Below are positions 1-6,899 of a stretch of DNA of 7,685 bases, piece by piece. The notes under the pieces were generated by a model. That model made no database searches. It saw nothing but the letters and a program-made list of their open reading frames with translations, and was not told the origin of the DNA. A program made the position numbers and the translations under genes. Numbering within the stretch: position 1 is the stretch's first letter; every line of letters begins with the position of its first letter. The DNA is from Planctomycetaceae bacterium. GTDB taxonomy: Bacteria; Planctomycetota; Planctomycetia; Isosphaerales; Isosphaeraceae. The stretch lies in contig JAFANO010000396.1 in NCBI GenBank assembly GCA_019232645.1, forward strand, positions 1-7,685, written 5' to 3'.

Positions 1-86
1 CGGAGTCCGGGTCGATGCTCGTCGCGCCGCGATGGCGGCGAGCCGCGGCGGGTCCGGGTGGAGAGGTCGAAATTTTTTACGGTCAT
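1..86 (-). CDS. 5' end of an unidentified gene, cut by the window edge
   Basis: An open frame starts with ATG at 86 and stays open for 28 codons to the edge of the window. The translation begins MTVKNFDLSTRTRRG and continues as an arginine- and proline-rich, probably disordered segment (SPPSRRDEHRPGL). A GGAGG sits 8 bases before the ATG, which is the main support for a real start. The next upstream ATG (109) is in another frame and hits a stop after eight codons. The gene follows the Wzy-like gene in the same direction after 134 bases, so it may be the next member of the polysaccharide locus. The visible part has no recognisable domain. A hydrophilic, basic N-terminal tail would suit a cytoplasmic or membrane-anchored protein with its N-terminus inside, but no function can be given. 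That it is a real gene is inferred from the ribosome-binding site and direction only. Confidence 0.5.
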   Translation of the reverse strand, partial: MTVKNFDLSTRTRRGSPPSRRDEHRPGL

Positions 87-220
87 GAAGCGAACCTCCG
101 TGCAGCCATGATCTCGATCCCAACGCAATCGTGATCGACCCTCGACCTCATCGATCTCGTATCGAAGGGGCCCCGGCGCTCATCCGACGCCGTCGCGCTT
201 GTCGGCTCATCCCCACCCCA
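87..220. other. Intergenic stretch after the Wzy-like gene
   Basis: This 134-base gap is the longest in the window. It separates the stop of the Wzy-like gene from the next start. I see no good sigma70-like -35/-10 pair and no hairpin followed by a T-run in the direction of transcription. A 6-bp inverted repeat (GATCGA at 133-138, TCGATC at 151-156, 12-base loop) is present but weak. Apart from the ribosome-binding site near its left end, nothing in it can be assigned. Confidence 0.5.
95..99 (-). promoter_or_regulatory. Shine-Dalgarno GGAGG for the left-edge gene
   Basis: On the minus strand GGAGG is followed by 8 bases (TTCGCTTC) and then ATG at 86. The motif and spacing are near ideal and are the main reason for calling the truncated gene. 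Confidence 0.55.
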
Positions 221-1606
221 TCATGCCCACTGTCCCGAGGGGCGTTGGACTGTCACACCCGACTCAGGTACCGTAGCCGAGGAGGGAGCGAACTGGTTGA
301 CGATCCACAGGAGGATCAGGGTCGGCAGGCAGGTGAATCCCCAGTTGTAATAGAACCAGATCAGGGGATCGTCGCAGACGACCATGAACCAGGCGTTGTA
401 ATAACTAATCGACCACCAGGCCAAGACCCAGGGGACCGTGGAGTACCGCAGGAAATACTCGTAAGAGGTCCGGAGCAGGAGCGCAAGGCAGGTGATGACG
501 ATCGCAGTGCCCCAGGCGCCGCCGTTCAACTGGGTTGCACCGAGGAGGCCGATCGCCGGGCCTGTGAACGTCGCGTCACGCTTCAGCTCGGAGCCCGCGA
601 TCCAGGCGCTCACCCACTGCTCGCGCCCGAAGAGCGGCTTGTCTCTCCAGACGAACCGCGGGATGAAGGTCGAGAAGACGCGGAGATAGTTGGCCCCATA
701 ATCAAAGCCGGACCTCTCCGGGACGGTGTCCATCATCAACAGGAAGCCCCCGTACTCCACCGTCTCATGGGTGACGAACTTGACAGGGACCCCGTCGTCC
801 TCCTCGATGTTCAGGCTCTCCATCAGGGAGGAGAGTTGGAAATCGCCGATGAACTGGAGGAATGTCGAGAACGAGGGTCGATCTCCCTTCTCCTTGTAGT
901 TCCGCCAGCCGATGGCAACGCCGACGACGAAGACGCCGGCGCACGCCATCGAGATCAGGACCGGCCACGACGGCCGCTTCCGTCGCGCGATAAAGTAAGC
1001 GCAGGCGGCCGAGAGCACGCCGATCAAGGAGTGCGAACGCTTGCCATTGAACATCCAGATGAAGACATACGCGGCGGCGACCGCCACCCCCATCCAGAGA
1101 TAGGTAGGCCGGTTCGATCCGGCCGAGGCGCCGGTCACGATCAACAAGTTCGCGGCGACCAGCATGAGGAAGGGGAACGAGCGGAGCAGCGCCGCCTCCG
1201 GTGAGAGGTCCGCGGCCGATGAGTCCTCGGAGCGAAGGAGGACCCCCGAACAGACCAGGCCCCAGATGATGAAGGCGGGGCTGATCAGGTTGATGGTTGA
1301 GGTCGACCATCGCGCGGGAGGGCGCGGCAAGAGCGGGGCGAACAGGCGGCCGAGCCCCGAGTAGTAGACGAACACGAACAACACCAGGGACCACAGCGCC
1401 CGCTGGTTCGCCAGGCCAACAAGCTCCTCCCCGCGGACGTTCACCGCCCAGTCGTGGTAGGAGATCGCCTGTACGACATAGACCTGGAGATACCCGACCA
1501 GGAACAGCCAGATCGGGGCGAAGGGGTCGAACCTCCGGGTCACGACCTGGATCGTGAACACGCCGAGCATGATGGCGGCCGTGCCGAAGACGTAATTCAA
1601 CTCCAC
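221..1606 (-). CDS. O-antigen polymerase-like (Wzy) polytopic membrane protein
   Basis: The 461-residue protein is predicted to polymerise lipid-linked oligosaccharide repeat units at the periplasmic face of the inner membrane. I count about 11 to 12 hydrophobic segments: near residues 4-20, 31-50, 67-84, 105-124, 144-160, 168-186, 191-207 and 213-233, then 363-380 and three more up to about 438. Between 234 and 362 lies one large polar loop, the usual layout of Wzy-type polymerases. Family-like signatures are NGKRSHSLIGVL (187-198), ETVEYGG (281-287), FIPRFVWRDKP (314-324) and TGPAIGLLGA (348-357). The start is taken as GTG at 1606. An in-frame ATG at 1693 would add 29 arginine-rich residues and overlap the glycosyltransferase gene. 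The gene follows that gene by 32 bases and is probably co-translated with it. Wzy proteins diverge strongly, so the call rests on topology and a few motifs; a related oligosaccharide polymerase or ligase is possible. Confidence 0.75.
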   Translation of the reverse strand: MELNYVFGTAAIMLGVFTIQVVTRRFDPFAPIWLFLVGYLQVYVVQAISYHDWAVNVRGEELVGLANQRALWSLVLFVFVYYSGLGRLFAPLLPRPPARWSTSTINLISPAFIIWGLVCSGVLLRSEDSSAADLSPEAALLRSFPFLMLVAANLLIVTGASAGSNRPTYLWMGVAVAAAYVFIWMFNGKRSHSLIGVLSAACAYFIARRKRPSWPVLISMACAGVFVVGVAIGWRNYKEKGDRPSFSTFLQFIGDFQLSSLMESLNIEEDDGVPVKFVTHETVEYGGFLLMMDTVPERSGFDYGANYLRVFSTFIPRFVWRDKPLFGREQWVSAWIAGSELKRDATFTGPAIGLLGATQLNGGAWGTAIVITCLALLLRTSYEYFLRYSTVPWVLAWWSISYYNAWFMVVCDDPLIWFYYNWGFTCLPTLILLWIVNQFAPSSATVPESGVTVQRPSGQWA

Positions 1607-1610
1607 GGTG

Positions 1611-1620
1611 CTCCCCCTCC
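1611..1620 (-). promoter_or_regulatory. Purine-rich Shine-Dalgarno fixing the GTG start of the Wzy-like gene
   Basis: The minus strand reads GGAGGGGGAG, then CACC, then GTG at 1606. The GGAGG part lies 9 bases before the GTG. This strong site, just after the glycosyltransferase stop at 1639, favours the GTG over the longer ATG reading from 1693. Confidence 0.65.
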
Positions 1621-1638
1621 TGGGATGCGGTCGTCTCC

Positions 1639-2913
1639 TCAGCGGATCAACTGGCGCGCGACTTCGGCCACGGCGGCGTGGTAGCGCGGCCAATCAAAGG
1701 CCTCGGCCCGCGCCCGCGCCGCGACCGCCATCCGCCCGCGGAGCCCGGGATCTTCGCCCAGGCGGCTCATGACCTCGGCCAGGCGATCGACGTCCCCGGC
1801 GGGGACCACGAACCCTTCGATCCCGTCGTTGACCACCGAACCGGCGGCCGGGGTCACGATGCTCGGCAGGCCGCAGGCGAGGGCCTCGTAGGTGACCACG
1901 GCCGACCCCTCGAAGAGCGAGGGGAAGACGAACACGTCGGCCGCGGCCATCCGCGACGGCATCTCGGCGTGCGCGACGCGCCCCAGGTGCTCGACCTCGC
2001 CGAGGTAGTCGACGAGCGGCCCCAAGTCGCTCGGCAGCGGGCCGAGGAGCTGGAGCCTCCAGCCCGGGCGCCGGACGCGTCGCCAGGCCTCGAGCAGGTA
2101 CTTGATCCCCTTGCGTTGGGTAATCCCCCCCGCGAACAGGAACGTGCACGTCGTGCCGTGACGCTTGGCGGCGTCCGGACGGAACCGGTGGGTGTCGGCC
2201 GCGTAAGGGATGACTCGGATCTTGTCGCGCGGGGTCCCGTGGCGAGCGAGCGTCTCGGCAATGTGGTGGGAGGGGACGAGGATGCAGTCGGCGAGCTCCA
2301 GGTCGCGGAGCCGGCGCTCATGGAGCCAGGCGAGCTCCTCGCGATCGAGCGCGCCGTCGCCGAGGTAGATCCGGAAGAAGTCGGGGGCGGCATATTCCTC
2401 ACGCGCGAGGACGGCCTGTTCCTCGCGGACATCGCCGTGAACCATGCTCAGGATCGTGGGGATGCCGAGCTCGCGGCAGCGCGGCAGGGCATATTGCGAC
2501 CCGACATCGCTGAACACGAGGGCCGCGCCGGGACGCACCCTCGCCAGTGCCCGCGCGAGCCCGCGGTCGAATCGTCGTGTTCGCCACCGAGCGATCCGTC
2601 CCCTCATCGCCCGACCACCCGCCGCCGACCGATTCTCCAGTTGAATCGCCAGGTCGTAACTCCAGGCCGAGCGCACCCGCCGGCGCGGGATCTCGGGGTC
2701 GTGCCGCCGGACGAGCGTCCGCTGCCAGCGTGCGAATCGCGCGGGGGCGACGCGGCGCCCGAGCTCCGCGAGCAGACCCTCGGCGTCGTAGTAGAACGCC
2801 GTCCGGAAGCTATGCAAGAGCTCGGCCCGCGCCAGCCCGACCACCGCCTGATAGGCGGGCGGACGAGCATCGGGGCAGGCGACGATCACACCCTCGGCTG
2901 CTTGGTGTCTCAT
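1639..2913 (-). CDS. Glycosyltransferase, GT-B fold, family-4-like
   Basis: The 424-residue cytoplasmic or membrane-associated enzyme should transfer a sugar from a nucleotide-sugar donor to a growing lipid-linked glycan; donor and acceptor are not visible. The C-terminal half has the family-4 (Glycos_transf_1) donor domain: KIRVIPYAAD (231-240) precedes LFAGGITQRKGIKYLLEAW (259-277), whose glycine and RKG residues contact the donor phosphates in relatives. The E-x7-E motif is intact (E335 and E343 in FEGSAVVTYEALACGLPSIV). The N-terminal acceptor half (about 1-210) is arginine- and alanine-rich and much less conserved, with HGDVREEQ at 159-166. Length is normal for the family. The ATG at 2913 is the only usual start codon between the preceding gene's in-frame stop and the conserved region, but it has no clear Shine-Dalgarno (upstream bases are ACAACTCCC). 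It is the only glycosyltransferase in the window. Confidence 0.88.
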   Translation of the reverse strand: MRHQAAEGVIVACPDARPPAYQAVVGLARAELLHSFRTAFYYDAEGLLAELGRRVAPARFARWQRTLVRRHDPEIPRRRVRSAWSYDLAIQLENRSAAGGRAMRGRIARWRTRRFDRGLARALARVRPGAALVFSDVGSQYALPRCRELGIPTILSMVHGDVREEQAVLAREEYAAPDFFRIYLGDGALDREELAWLHERRLRDLELADCILVPSHHIAETLARHGTPRDKIRVIPYAADTHRFRPDAAKRHGTTCTFLFAGGITQRKGIKYLLEAWRRVRRPGWRLQLLGPLPSDLGPLVDYLGEVEHLGRVAHAEMPSRMAAADVFVFPSLFEGSAVVTYEALACGLPSIVTPAAGSVVNDGIEGFVVPAGDVDRLAEVMSRLGEDPGLRGRMAVAARARAEAFDWPRYHAAVAEVARQLIR

Positions 2914-2988
2914 GGGAGTTGTTCGATCATCCGAATGAATGGGCGGGTCCGAATCCCTTCGCGGCTTCCCCGGGTGCCGGCCTCGACC

Positions 2989-4233
2989 TCATCCGTGCGC
3001 CGGGGTTGCCCCCCAGCACGCGCGCCCTCCGCCGGTGAACCAGCCCTTGAGCTTGAGGAAATGCTTCTCGTACAGGTTCCAACTGAGCAGCGCCACCCCC
3101 AGCGAGGTCCCCATCGCCAGCGCGATGAACAGGAGCTTACCGATCCAGACCCATCCGGTGCGCTCGGCCAGGAGCCCCGCCGGGAAGAGTCGCTCGAACA
3201 GGGGGATCAGCGGGTAGTGGAAGACGTAAAGGCCGTAGCTATACTTGCCGAAGAATCGGAGGAGGCGCCCGTTCCAGAACCGTGCCTCGGGTCCATCGGG
3301 CGCGGCCGTCAGGGCGAAGAGCAGCAGGGTCGCGAAGAGCCAGGAGCACATGCTGAAGCGGAGGATCAGCACGCTCCCGTCCATCTTCGAGAGATCGCAC
3401 TTCCACCAGGAGACGATCGCCATCACCACCGCGCACCCCGTCGCGCTCAGGAAGGCCCGGGCCCTCAGCGCGCCCACTTCGATCGGGCCGCGGACGACCA
3501 GGGCCAGGAAAGCCCCGGCGGCCAGCGCATCCATGCGGCAGGGCGTCAGGACATAGATCGCGATCGGATGATCGCCGTCCAGGACGAGGCCGACCCTGCA
3601 CGCCAGGGACAGGAGCATGCACCCGGCGCAGACCATCATGCCCCGCTTGCGGTCGCAGAGGTAAATGATCGCGGGCCAGAACAGGTAGAAATGCTCCTCG
3701 ATCGCCAGCGACCAGAAGTGGTTGAACCCCCCCAGCAGGTAGGCCTCTTTCCAGGACAGGAACAGATTCGAGGCGTACATCCAGAGCCAGGCCTGATGCG
3801 ACTCGGCTTCGCGCCAGATGAGCGACCCGCGGGAGGTCGCCAGGGGAAGCAGGCCGAACGAAACGAACAGCACGCCGTAATACAGCGGGAAGATCCGCAC
3901 GCTCCTGCGGATGTAGAAGTCGCGGAAATAGTGGACCTTCCCCTTCGCGTCATAGAGGATGCCCGTGATCAGGAACCCGGAGAGCACGAAGAAGAGGTCC
4001 ACCCCGCAACCGCCGAGGTGGAGCAGCTTGGAGAAGGCCCGGCCGAGCCGGGAAGGGTCCTCCGGCCCGAGGTTGAAGTGGTAGGCCATCACGAGCAGGA
4101 TGGCCAGCCCCCGGACGGCGTCCAAGGCGGGGATATGACCGTCAAGCCTGAGGCGCGACGGCACGGGTGAGAGTAACGGCGCCCTTCGGGCGATCGTCCC
4201 CGGCGGTCGAGATCGCGTCTGGCTCAGGATCAT
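2989..4233 (-). CDS. Acyltransferase-3 family membrane O-acyltransferase (OafA/YrhL-like)
   Basis: This 414-residue integral-membrane enzyme is predicted to move an acyl group, commonly acetyl, onto a sugar hydroxyl of a surface glycan. Family signatures appear in order: ALDAVRGLAILLVMAYHF (36-53, with the conserved His52), GVDLFFVLSGFLIT (77-90), RRSVRIFPLYY (109-119), FWSLAIEEHFYLFWPAI (173-189), RMDALAAGAFLA (233-244) and FGKYSYGLYVFHYPL (328-342). About ten hydrophobic segments follow the usual topology, ending with LYEKHF (387-392). There is no SGNH domain, so it is the short single-domain form. Two starts are possible: ATG at 4233, preceded by GGAGG at 5 bases, and ATG at 4260, giving 9 more residues and preceded by a GGAG partly inside a small hairpin. 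The inner start is chosen; the first 35 residues are not conserved either way. The gene lies 73 bases after the phosphohydrolase stop. The exact acyl group and acceptor cannot be read from sequence. Confidence 0.9.
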   Translation of the reverse strand: MILSQTRSRPPGTIARRAPLLSPVPSRLRLDGHIPALDAVRGLAILLVMAYHFNLGPEDPSRLGRAFSKLLHLGGCGVDLFFVLSGFLITGILYDAKGKVHYFRDFYIRRSVRIFPLYYGVLFVSFGLLPLATSRGSLIWREAESHQAWLWMYASNLFLSWKEAYLLGGFNHFWSLAIEEHFYLFWPAIIYLCDRKRGMMVCAGCMLLSLACRVGLVLDGDHPIAIYVLTPCRMDALAAGAFLALVVRGPIEVGALRARAFLSATGCAVVMAIVSWWKCDLSKMDGSVLILRFSMCSWLFATLLLFALTAAPDGPEARFWNGRLLRFFGKYSYGLYVFHYPLIPLFERLFPAGLLAERTGWVWIGKLLFIALAMGTSLGVALLSWNLYEKHFLKLKGWFTGGGRACWGATPAHG

Positions 4234-4238
4234 GGCGG

Positions 4239-4243
4239 CCTCC
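4239..4243 (-). promoter_or_regulatory. Shine-Dalgarno GGAGG for the acyltransferase
   Basis: GGAGG is followed by CCGCC and ATG at 4233. It favours this start over the in-frame ATGs at 4245 and 4260, although the 4260 start also has a purine-rich stretch about 9 bases upstream. Confidence 0.45.
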
Positions 4244-4260
4244 ATTCCGCGCGTTCGCAT

Positions 4261-4277
4261 CGGGGCTTTCTCCCCCG
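4261..4277 (-). other. Small hairpin abutting the alternative acyltransferase start
   Basis: The transcript strand reads CGGGG-GAGAAAG-CCCCG, a perfect 5-bp GC stem with a 7-base loop ending directly before the ATG at 4260. The stem and loop hold the purine-rich bases that could serve as a ribosome-binding site for that outer start. This may simply reflect GC-rich composition. Confidence 0.3.
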
Positions 4278-4306
4278 CCCCTGTTCGCCGTCGCCCGACA
4301 AGGTGC

Positions 4307-5737
4307 TCAGGCGTAACTGACCTGAGGGGCGATGACCGCGTCGATGACCCGGCCTTGCAAGTCGCCGGGGACTTCCAGACCGAAGAGACGAAGGATCGTG
4401 GGCGTCACGTCCATCAGTTGCATGCCCGGGATCGGGCCGCACGGGGCGATCCCCGGGCCGGTCGCGATCAGGAGACCATCGGGCGCGTGGTTGGCGTCAT
4501 CGGGGCCGGTGTCGTTCTCGAAGGTGTGGACCTGGCCGATGCCGACCGTCCCGACCGAGCGCCAGCGGAGGTCGCCGAAGTAGACGAGCAGGTCGGGGGG
4601 CGCCGCGCCCCGGACGATCCGGTAGAGATGCTCGGGCTTCAGCGCGCGGGTCCCGATCGCACGTCCCGCGGGGTCGCCCACTGCCTCGAGCTCGGCGGCG
4701 AGGCGGTCGCGGGTCGCCTCGTAGTCCTCCGGCGGGATCAGCCCTTGGGGCTCGCGCCCCTTCACGTTCAGGAAGAGCCGCCCGTAATAGCCCCCCGAGC
4801 CCCACGCCGTCGTCTTCGCCCAGTCGACCTTCAACCCCTCGAGCCGCGTCGGCCCGGCCGGGGGCTCTTGCAGGACCAGGTAGCCCTGACGGATCAGCCA
4901 CTCGTTCAGCGCGATCCCGCCGTGCATGCACTGAGCACCGTGGTCGGAGACGACAATCACGTGCGCATGACCGGGGATCACCGACAGCAACTCGCCGACC
5001 TTGCGGTCCACGAACTCGTAGTAGTCCGGGATGACCGACTCGAAGGGATTGCCCGACTCGTAGCGGTGGTGCCCGGGATCCATGTACTGCCAGAAGGCAT
5101 GGTGGACCCGATCCGTGCCCATCTCGACCATCATGAAGAAGTCCCAGGGCTTGGACGTCATCAGGTGCCGCGCCAGCGCGAACCGCTTCTCGGTCATCCG
5201 GATCAGGGCGTCGCGGATCCTGCCCTTGTCCGGAGTCCGGAAGTCGCTGACGTCGAACTCATAGGGATGCACGTCGGCGAGCCGGGCGATCTCGTCCTTC
5301 AACTCGGGGGGGTAGGTGTAGTTGGAAGCGATCGAGGGCGTCAGGAAGTCGGTGACCATCAGGCCGTTGACGGGCCGTGGTGGATACGTCTGCGGGACGC
5401 CGAGCAGGATCACCTGCTTGCCCGCGCTGCCCAGGAAGTCCCAGAGCAAGGGCTCGCGGACGGCCAGCGAGGTCGCCGTCGTCATCTTCTCGTACGAGTG
5501 GTCGGCGCGGTTGCGGAACCCATAATAGCCGAGCGTGCCGGGGTCCTTGCTCGACATCATCGACATCCATGCCGGCACCGTGATCGGCGGGTCGCAGCTC
5601 CGCAGGGTCCCCCAGGCTCCACGGCGGCGGAGCCGGGTCAAGTTCGGAAGCCGTTCCGCATACCGGTCGAAGACCAAGCTGGGTTCGGCGCAGTCGAGTC
5701 CGATCACCACCACCTTGGCCGCATCGTCGGTCGTCAT
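4307..5737 (-). CDS. Alkaline phosphatase superfamily phosphodiesterase/phosphohydrolase (type I phosphodiesterase/nucleotide pyrophosphatase-like)
   Basis: The 476-residue protein belongs to the two-metal alkaline phosphatase superfamily and resembles the predicted phosphohydrolases of COG3379. The metal and catalytic set appears complete: D15 in VIGLDCAEP; the likely nucleophile T53 in PPITVPAW; D209 and H213 in GTDRVHHAFW; D265-H266 in VVSDHGAQ; and H417 in NHAPDG. It begins straight into the first beta strand (KVVVIGLD, 8-15) with no signal peptide or membrane segment, so it is probably cytoplasmic. The ATG at 5737 has AGGAG 9 bases upstream. It lies 90 bases after gmd and 73 bases before the acyltransferase, in the middle of the glycan genes. 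The substrate is unknown. Candidates are a nucleotide-sugar, a polyprenyl-phosphate-linked intermediate or another phosphodiester; transfer of a phospho-substituent is less likely without a periplasmic domain. The superfamily call is firm, the role is not. Confidence 0.88.
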   Translation of the reverse strand: MTTDDAAKVVVIGLDCAEPSLVFDRYAERLPNLTRLRRRGAWGTLRSCDPPITVPAWMSMMSSKDPGTLGYYGFRNRADHSYEKMTTATSLAVREPLLWDFLGSAGKQVILLGVPQTYPPRPVNGLMVTDFLTPSIASNYTYPPELKDEIARLADVHPYEFDVSDFRTPDKGRIRDALIRMTEKRFALARHLMTSKPWDFFMMVEMGTDRVHHAFWQYMDPGHHRYESGNPFESVIPDYYEFVDRKVGELLSVIPGHAHVIVVSDHGAQCMHGGIALNEWLIRQGYLVLQEPPAGPTRLEGLKVDWAKTTAWGSGGYYGRLFLNVKGREPQGLIPPEDYEATRDRLAAELEAVGDPAGRAIGTRALKPEHLYRIVRGAAPPDLLVYFGDLRWRSVGTVGIGQVHTFENDTGPDDANHAPDGLLIATGPGIAPCGPIPGMQLMDVTPTILRLFGLEVPGDLQGRVIDAVIAPQVSYA

Positions 5738-5775
5738 CCCGGGTCACTCCTGCGAGGGAAATTTCGGAAGGGAGC

Positions 5776-5800
5776 TCACCCCATCGCGGATCACCCCATC
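5776..5800. repeat. Short tandem repeat between gmd and the phosphohydrolase
   Basis: TCACCCCATC occurs at 5776-5785 and again at 5791-5800, a 15-base period. Read on the transcribed strand the unit is about CCGC(T)GATGGGGTGA, repeated twice with one base inserted. It lies entirely in the 90-base intergenic gap. The repeat is seen directly; any function (operator, mRNA structure) is unknown, and ten-base matches also arise by chance in GC-rich DNA. Confidence 0.4.
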
Positions 5801-5827
5801 AGCGGGTCGTCCCAATCGTCTCGTCCC

Positions 5828-6850
5828 TCAGACCATCTGATAGCCGAGTGCGTATTTTTCGCGACGGGCCAGCTCCAGGTCGTGCTCGATCATCATCTGA
5901 ACGAGGCTGGGGAAATCGACCTCGGCCCTCCACCCGAGCACTTCCCGCGCCTTGATCGGGTCGCCGAGCAGGACATCGACCTCGGACGGACGGGTGTACT
6001 TCGGGTCGAACTCGACGTAGTCGCGATAGTCGAGGTCGAGGTACGAGAAGGCCACCTCAAGGAACTCACGGACCGAGTGAGTCTCGCCGGTGGCGACGAC
6101 ATAATCGCCGGGCTCGTCCTGCTGGAGCATCATCCACATGGCGCGGACATAGTCGCCAGCGAACCCCCAGTCGCGCTTGGCGTCGAGGTTCCCCATCACC
6201 AGCTTGCGTTGGAGCCCCTCCTTGATTCGCGCGGCGCCGAGCGTGACCTTACGGGTCACGAACGATTCGCCCCGGCGAGGACTCTCGTGGTTGAACAGGA
6301 TGCCTGAGCAGGCGAAGAGCCCATACGCCTCGCGATAGTTGACGGTCTGCCAGTGGGCGTAGAGCTTGGCGCAGGCGTAGGGGCTGCGCGGGTGGAAGGG
6401 TGTGTCCAGGCCCTGCGGCGGCGGCGCCGACCCGAACATCTCGGAGCTCGACGCCTGGTAGAATTTCACCAGCTGCGTCCGGTTGAGTTGCCGGACGGCT
6501 TCGAGCAGGCGGAGCGTCCCGAGCCCGACCACATCGGATGTATAGAGCGGCTGGTCGAAGGAGACGCGGACGTGGCTTTGTGCCCCCAGGTTATAGACCT
6601 CGTCGGGGCGGAGCTGCTCCATCAGGGACGAGAGGCTCGATGCGTCGGCCAGGTCGGCGTAGTGGAGGTGGAAGCGGTCATGGGCGTCTTGGTCTCGTTT
6701 GAACAGGTGGTCGATCCGCTGCCGGTTCAGGCTGCTCGAGCGGCGCACGAGGCCGTGGACTTCATACGCGGGCTGGCTCAGACTCAGCAAGAATTCGGCG
6801 AGATAGGATCCGTCCTGGCCCGAGATCCCTGTAATCAACGCGCGTTTCAT
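5828..6850 (-). CDS. gmd: GDP-mannose 4,6-dehydratase
   Basis: This 340-residue cytoplasmic enzyme converts GDP-D-mannose to GDP-4-keto-6-deoxy-D-mannose, the branch point to GDP-L-fucose, GDP-D-rhamnose, perosamine and related sugars. It is an extended short-chain dehydrogenase with an N-terminal Rossmann fold: [18 protein letters not shown] (4-21) carries the GxxGxxG cofactor loop. [14 protein letters not shown] (36-49) fits the NADP-binding and subunit-contact region of the family. Catalytic elements are ASSSEMFG (133-140; S135 in place of the usual Thr, and E137) and Y158-x3-K162 in [30 protein letters not shown] (186-203) and [20 protein letters not shown] (220-239) are highly characteristic of Gmd. 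The start is ATG at 6850, giving the standard MKRALITG N-terminus with AGAGGA 7 bases upstream; an in-frame ATG at 6883 adds 11 unconserved residues. No GDP-4-keto-6-deoxymannose reductase or epimerase lies in the window, so the final sugar is unknown. Confidence 0.97.
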   Translation of the reverse strand: MKRALITGISGQDGSYLAEFLLSLSQPAYEVHGLVRRSSSLNRQRIDHLFKRDQDAHDRFHLHYADLADASSLSSLMEQLRPDEVYNLGAQSHVRVSFDQPLYTSDVVGLGTLRLLEAVRQLNRTQLVKFYQASSSEMFGSAPPPQGLDTPFHPRSPYACAKLYAHWQTVNYREAYGLFACSGILFNHESPRRGESFVTRKVTLGAARIKEGLQRKLVMGNLDAKRDWGFAGDYVRAMWMMLQQDEPGDYVVATGETHSVREFLEVAFSYLDLDYRDYVEFDPKYTRPSEVDVLLGDPIKAREVLGWRAEVDFPSLVQMMIEHDLELARREKYALGYQMV

Positions 6851-6857
6851 GAATCGG

Positions 6858-6863
6858 TCCTCT
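6858..6863 (-). promoter_or_regulatory. Shine-Dalgarno AGAGGA for gmd
   Basis: AGAGGA is followed by 7 bases (CCGATTC) and ATG at 6850. Together with the conserved MKRALITG N-terminus it fixes this start over the ATG at 6883. Confidence 0.6.
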
Positions 6864-6899
6864 TCGACACTTGGGCCGGGCAACGGCCAGTGAACCGGG

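Noticed and set aside
71..80. A/T-rich AATTTTTTAC as a promoter or terminator T-tract
   Set aside because: On the minus strand it forms codons 3 to 6 of the left-edge gene just after a good ribosome-binding site, and no stem precedes it on the plus strand.
133..156. Inverted repeat GATCGA/TCGATC as a terminator after the Wzy-like gene
   Set aside because: The stem is only 6 bp with a 12-base loop and no T-run on the transcribed strand.
131..1204. 357-codon open frame on the plus strand
   Set aside because: It is phase-locked opposite the Wzy-like gene. The translation is arginine-, glutamate- and aspartate-rich, while the minus strand gives a coherent polytopic membrane protein.
1607..1693. 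N-terminal extension of the Wzy-like protein from ATG 1693
   Set aside because: The extra 29 residues are arginine- and proline-rich, overlap the end of the glycosyltransferase gene and bypass the strong ribosome-binding site before GTG 1606.
1678..4170. 830-codon open frame on the plus strand
   Set aside because: It lies codon-on-codon opposite the glycosyltransferase and acyltransferase genes, which share a frame. With G or C at most third positions, antisense codons begin with G or C and cannot be stops. The translation is R/G/P/E/D/H-rich with no domain, and the opposite strand encodes clear protein families.
4232..6307. 691-codon open frame on the plus strand
   Set aside because: It is phase-locked opposite the phosphohydrolase and gmd genes for the same GC3 reason. 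The composition is low-complexity and charged, and there is no recognisable fold.
6851..6883. Longer gmd from ATG 6883
   Set aside because: Gmd proteins normally begin right at the Rossmann strand (MKRALITG here), and a good ribosome-binding site precedes ATG 6850.
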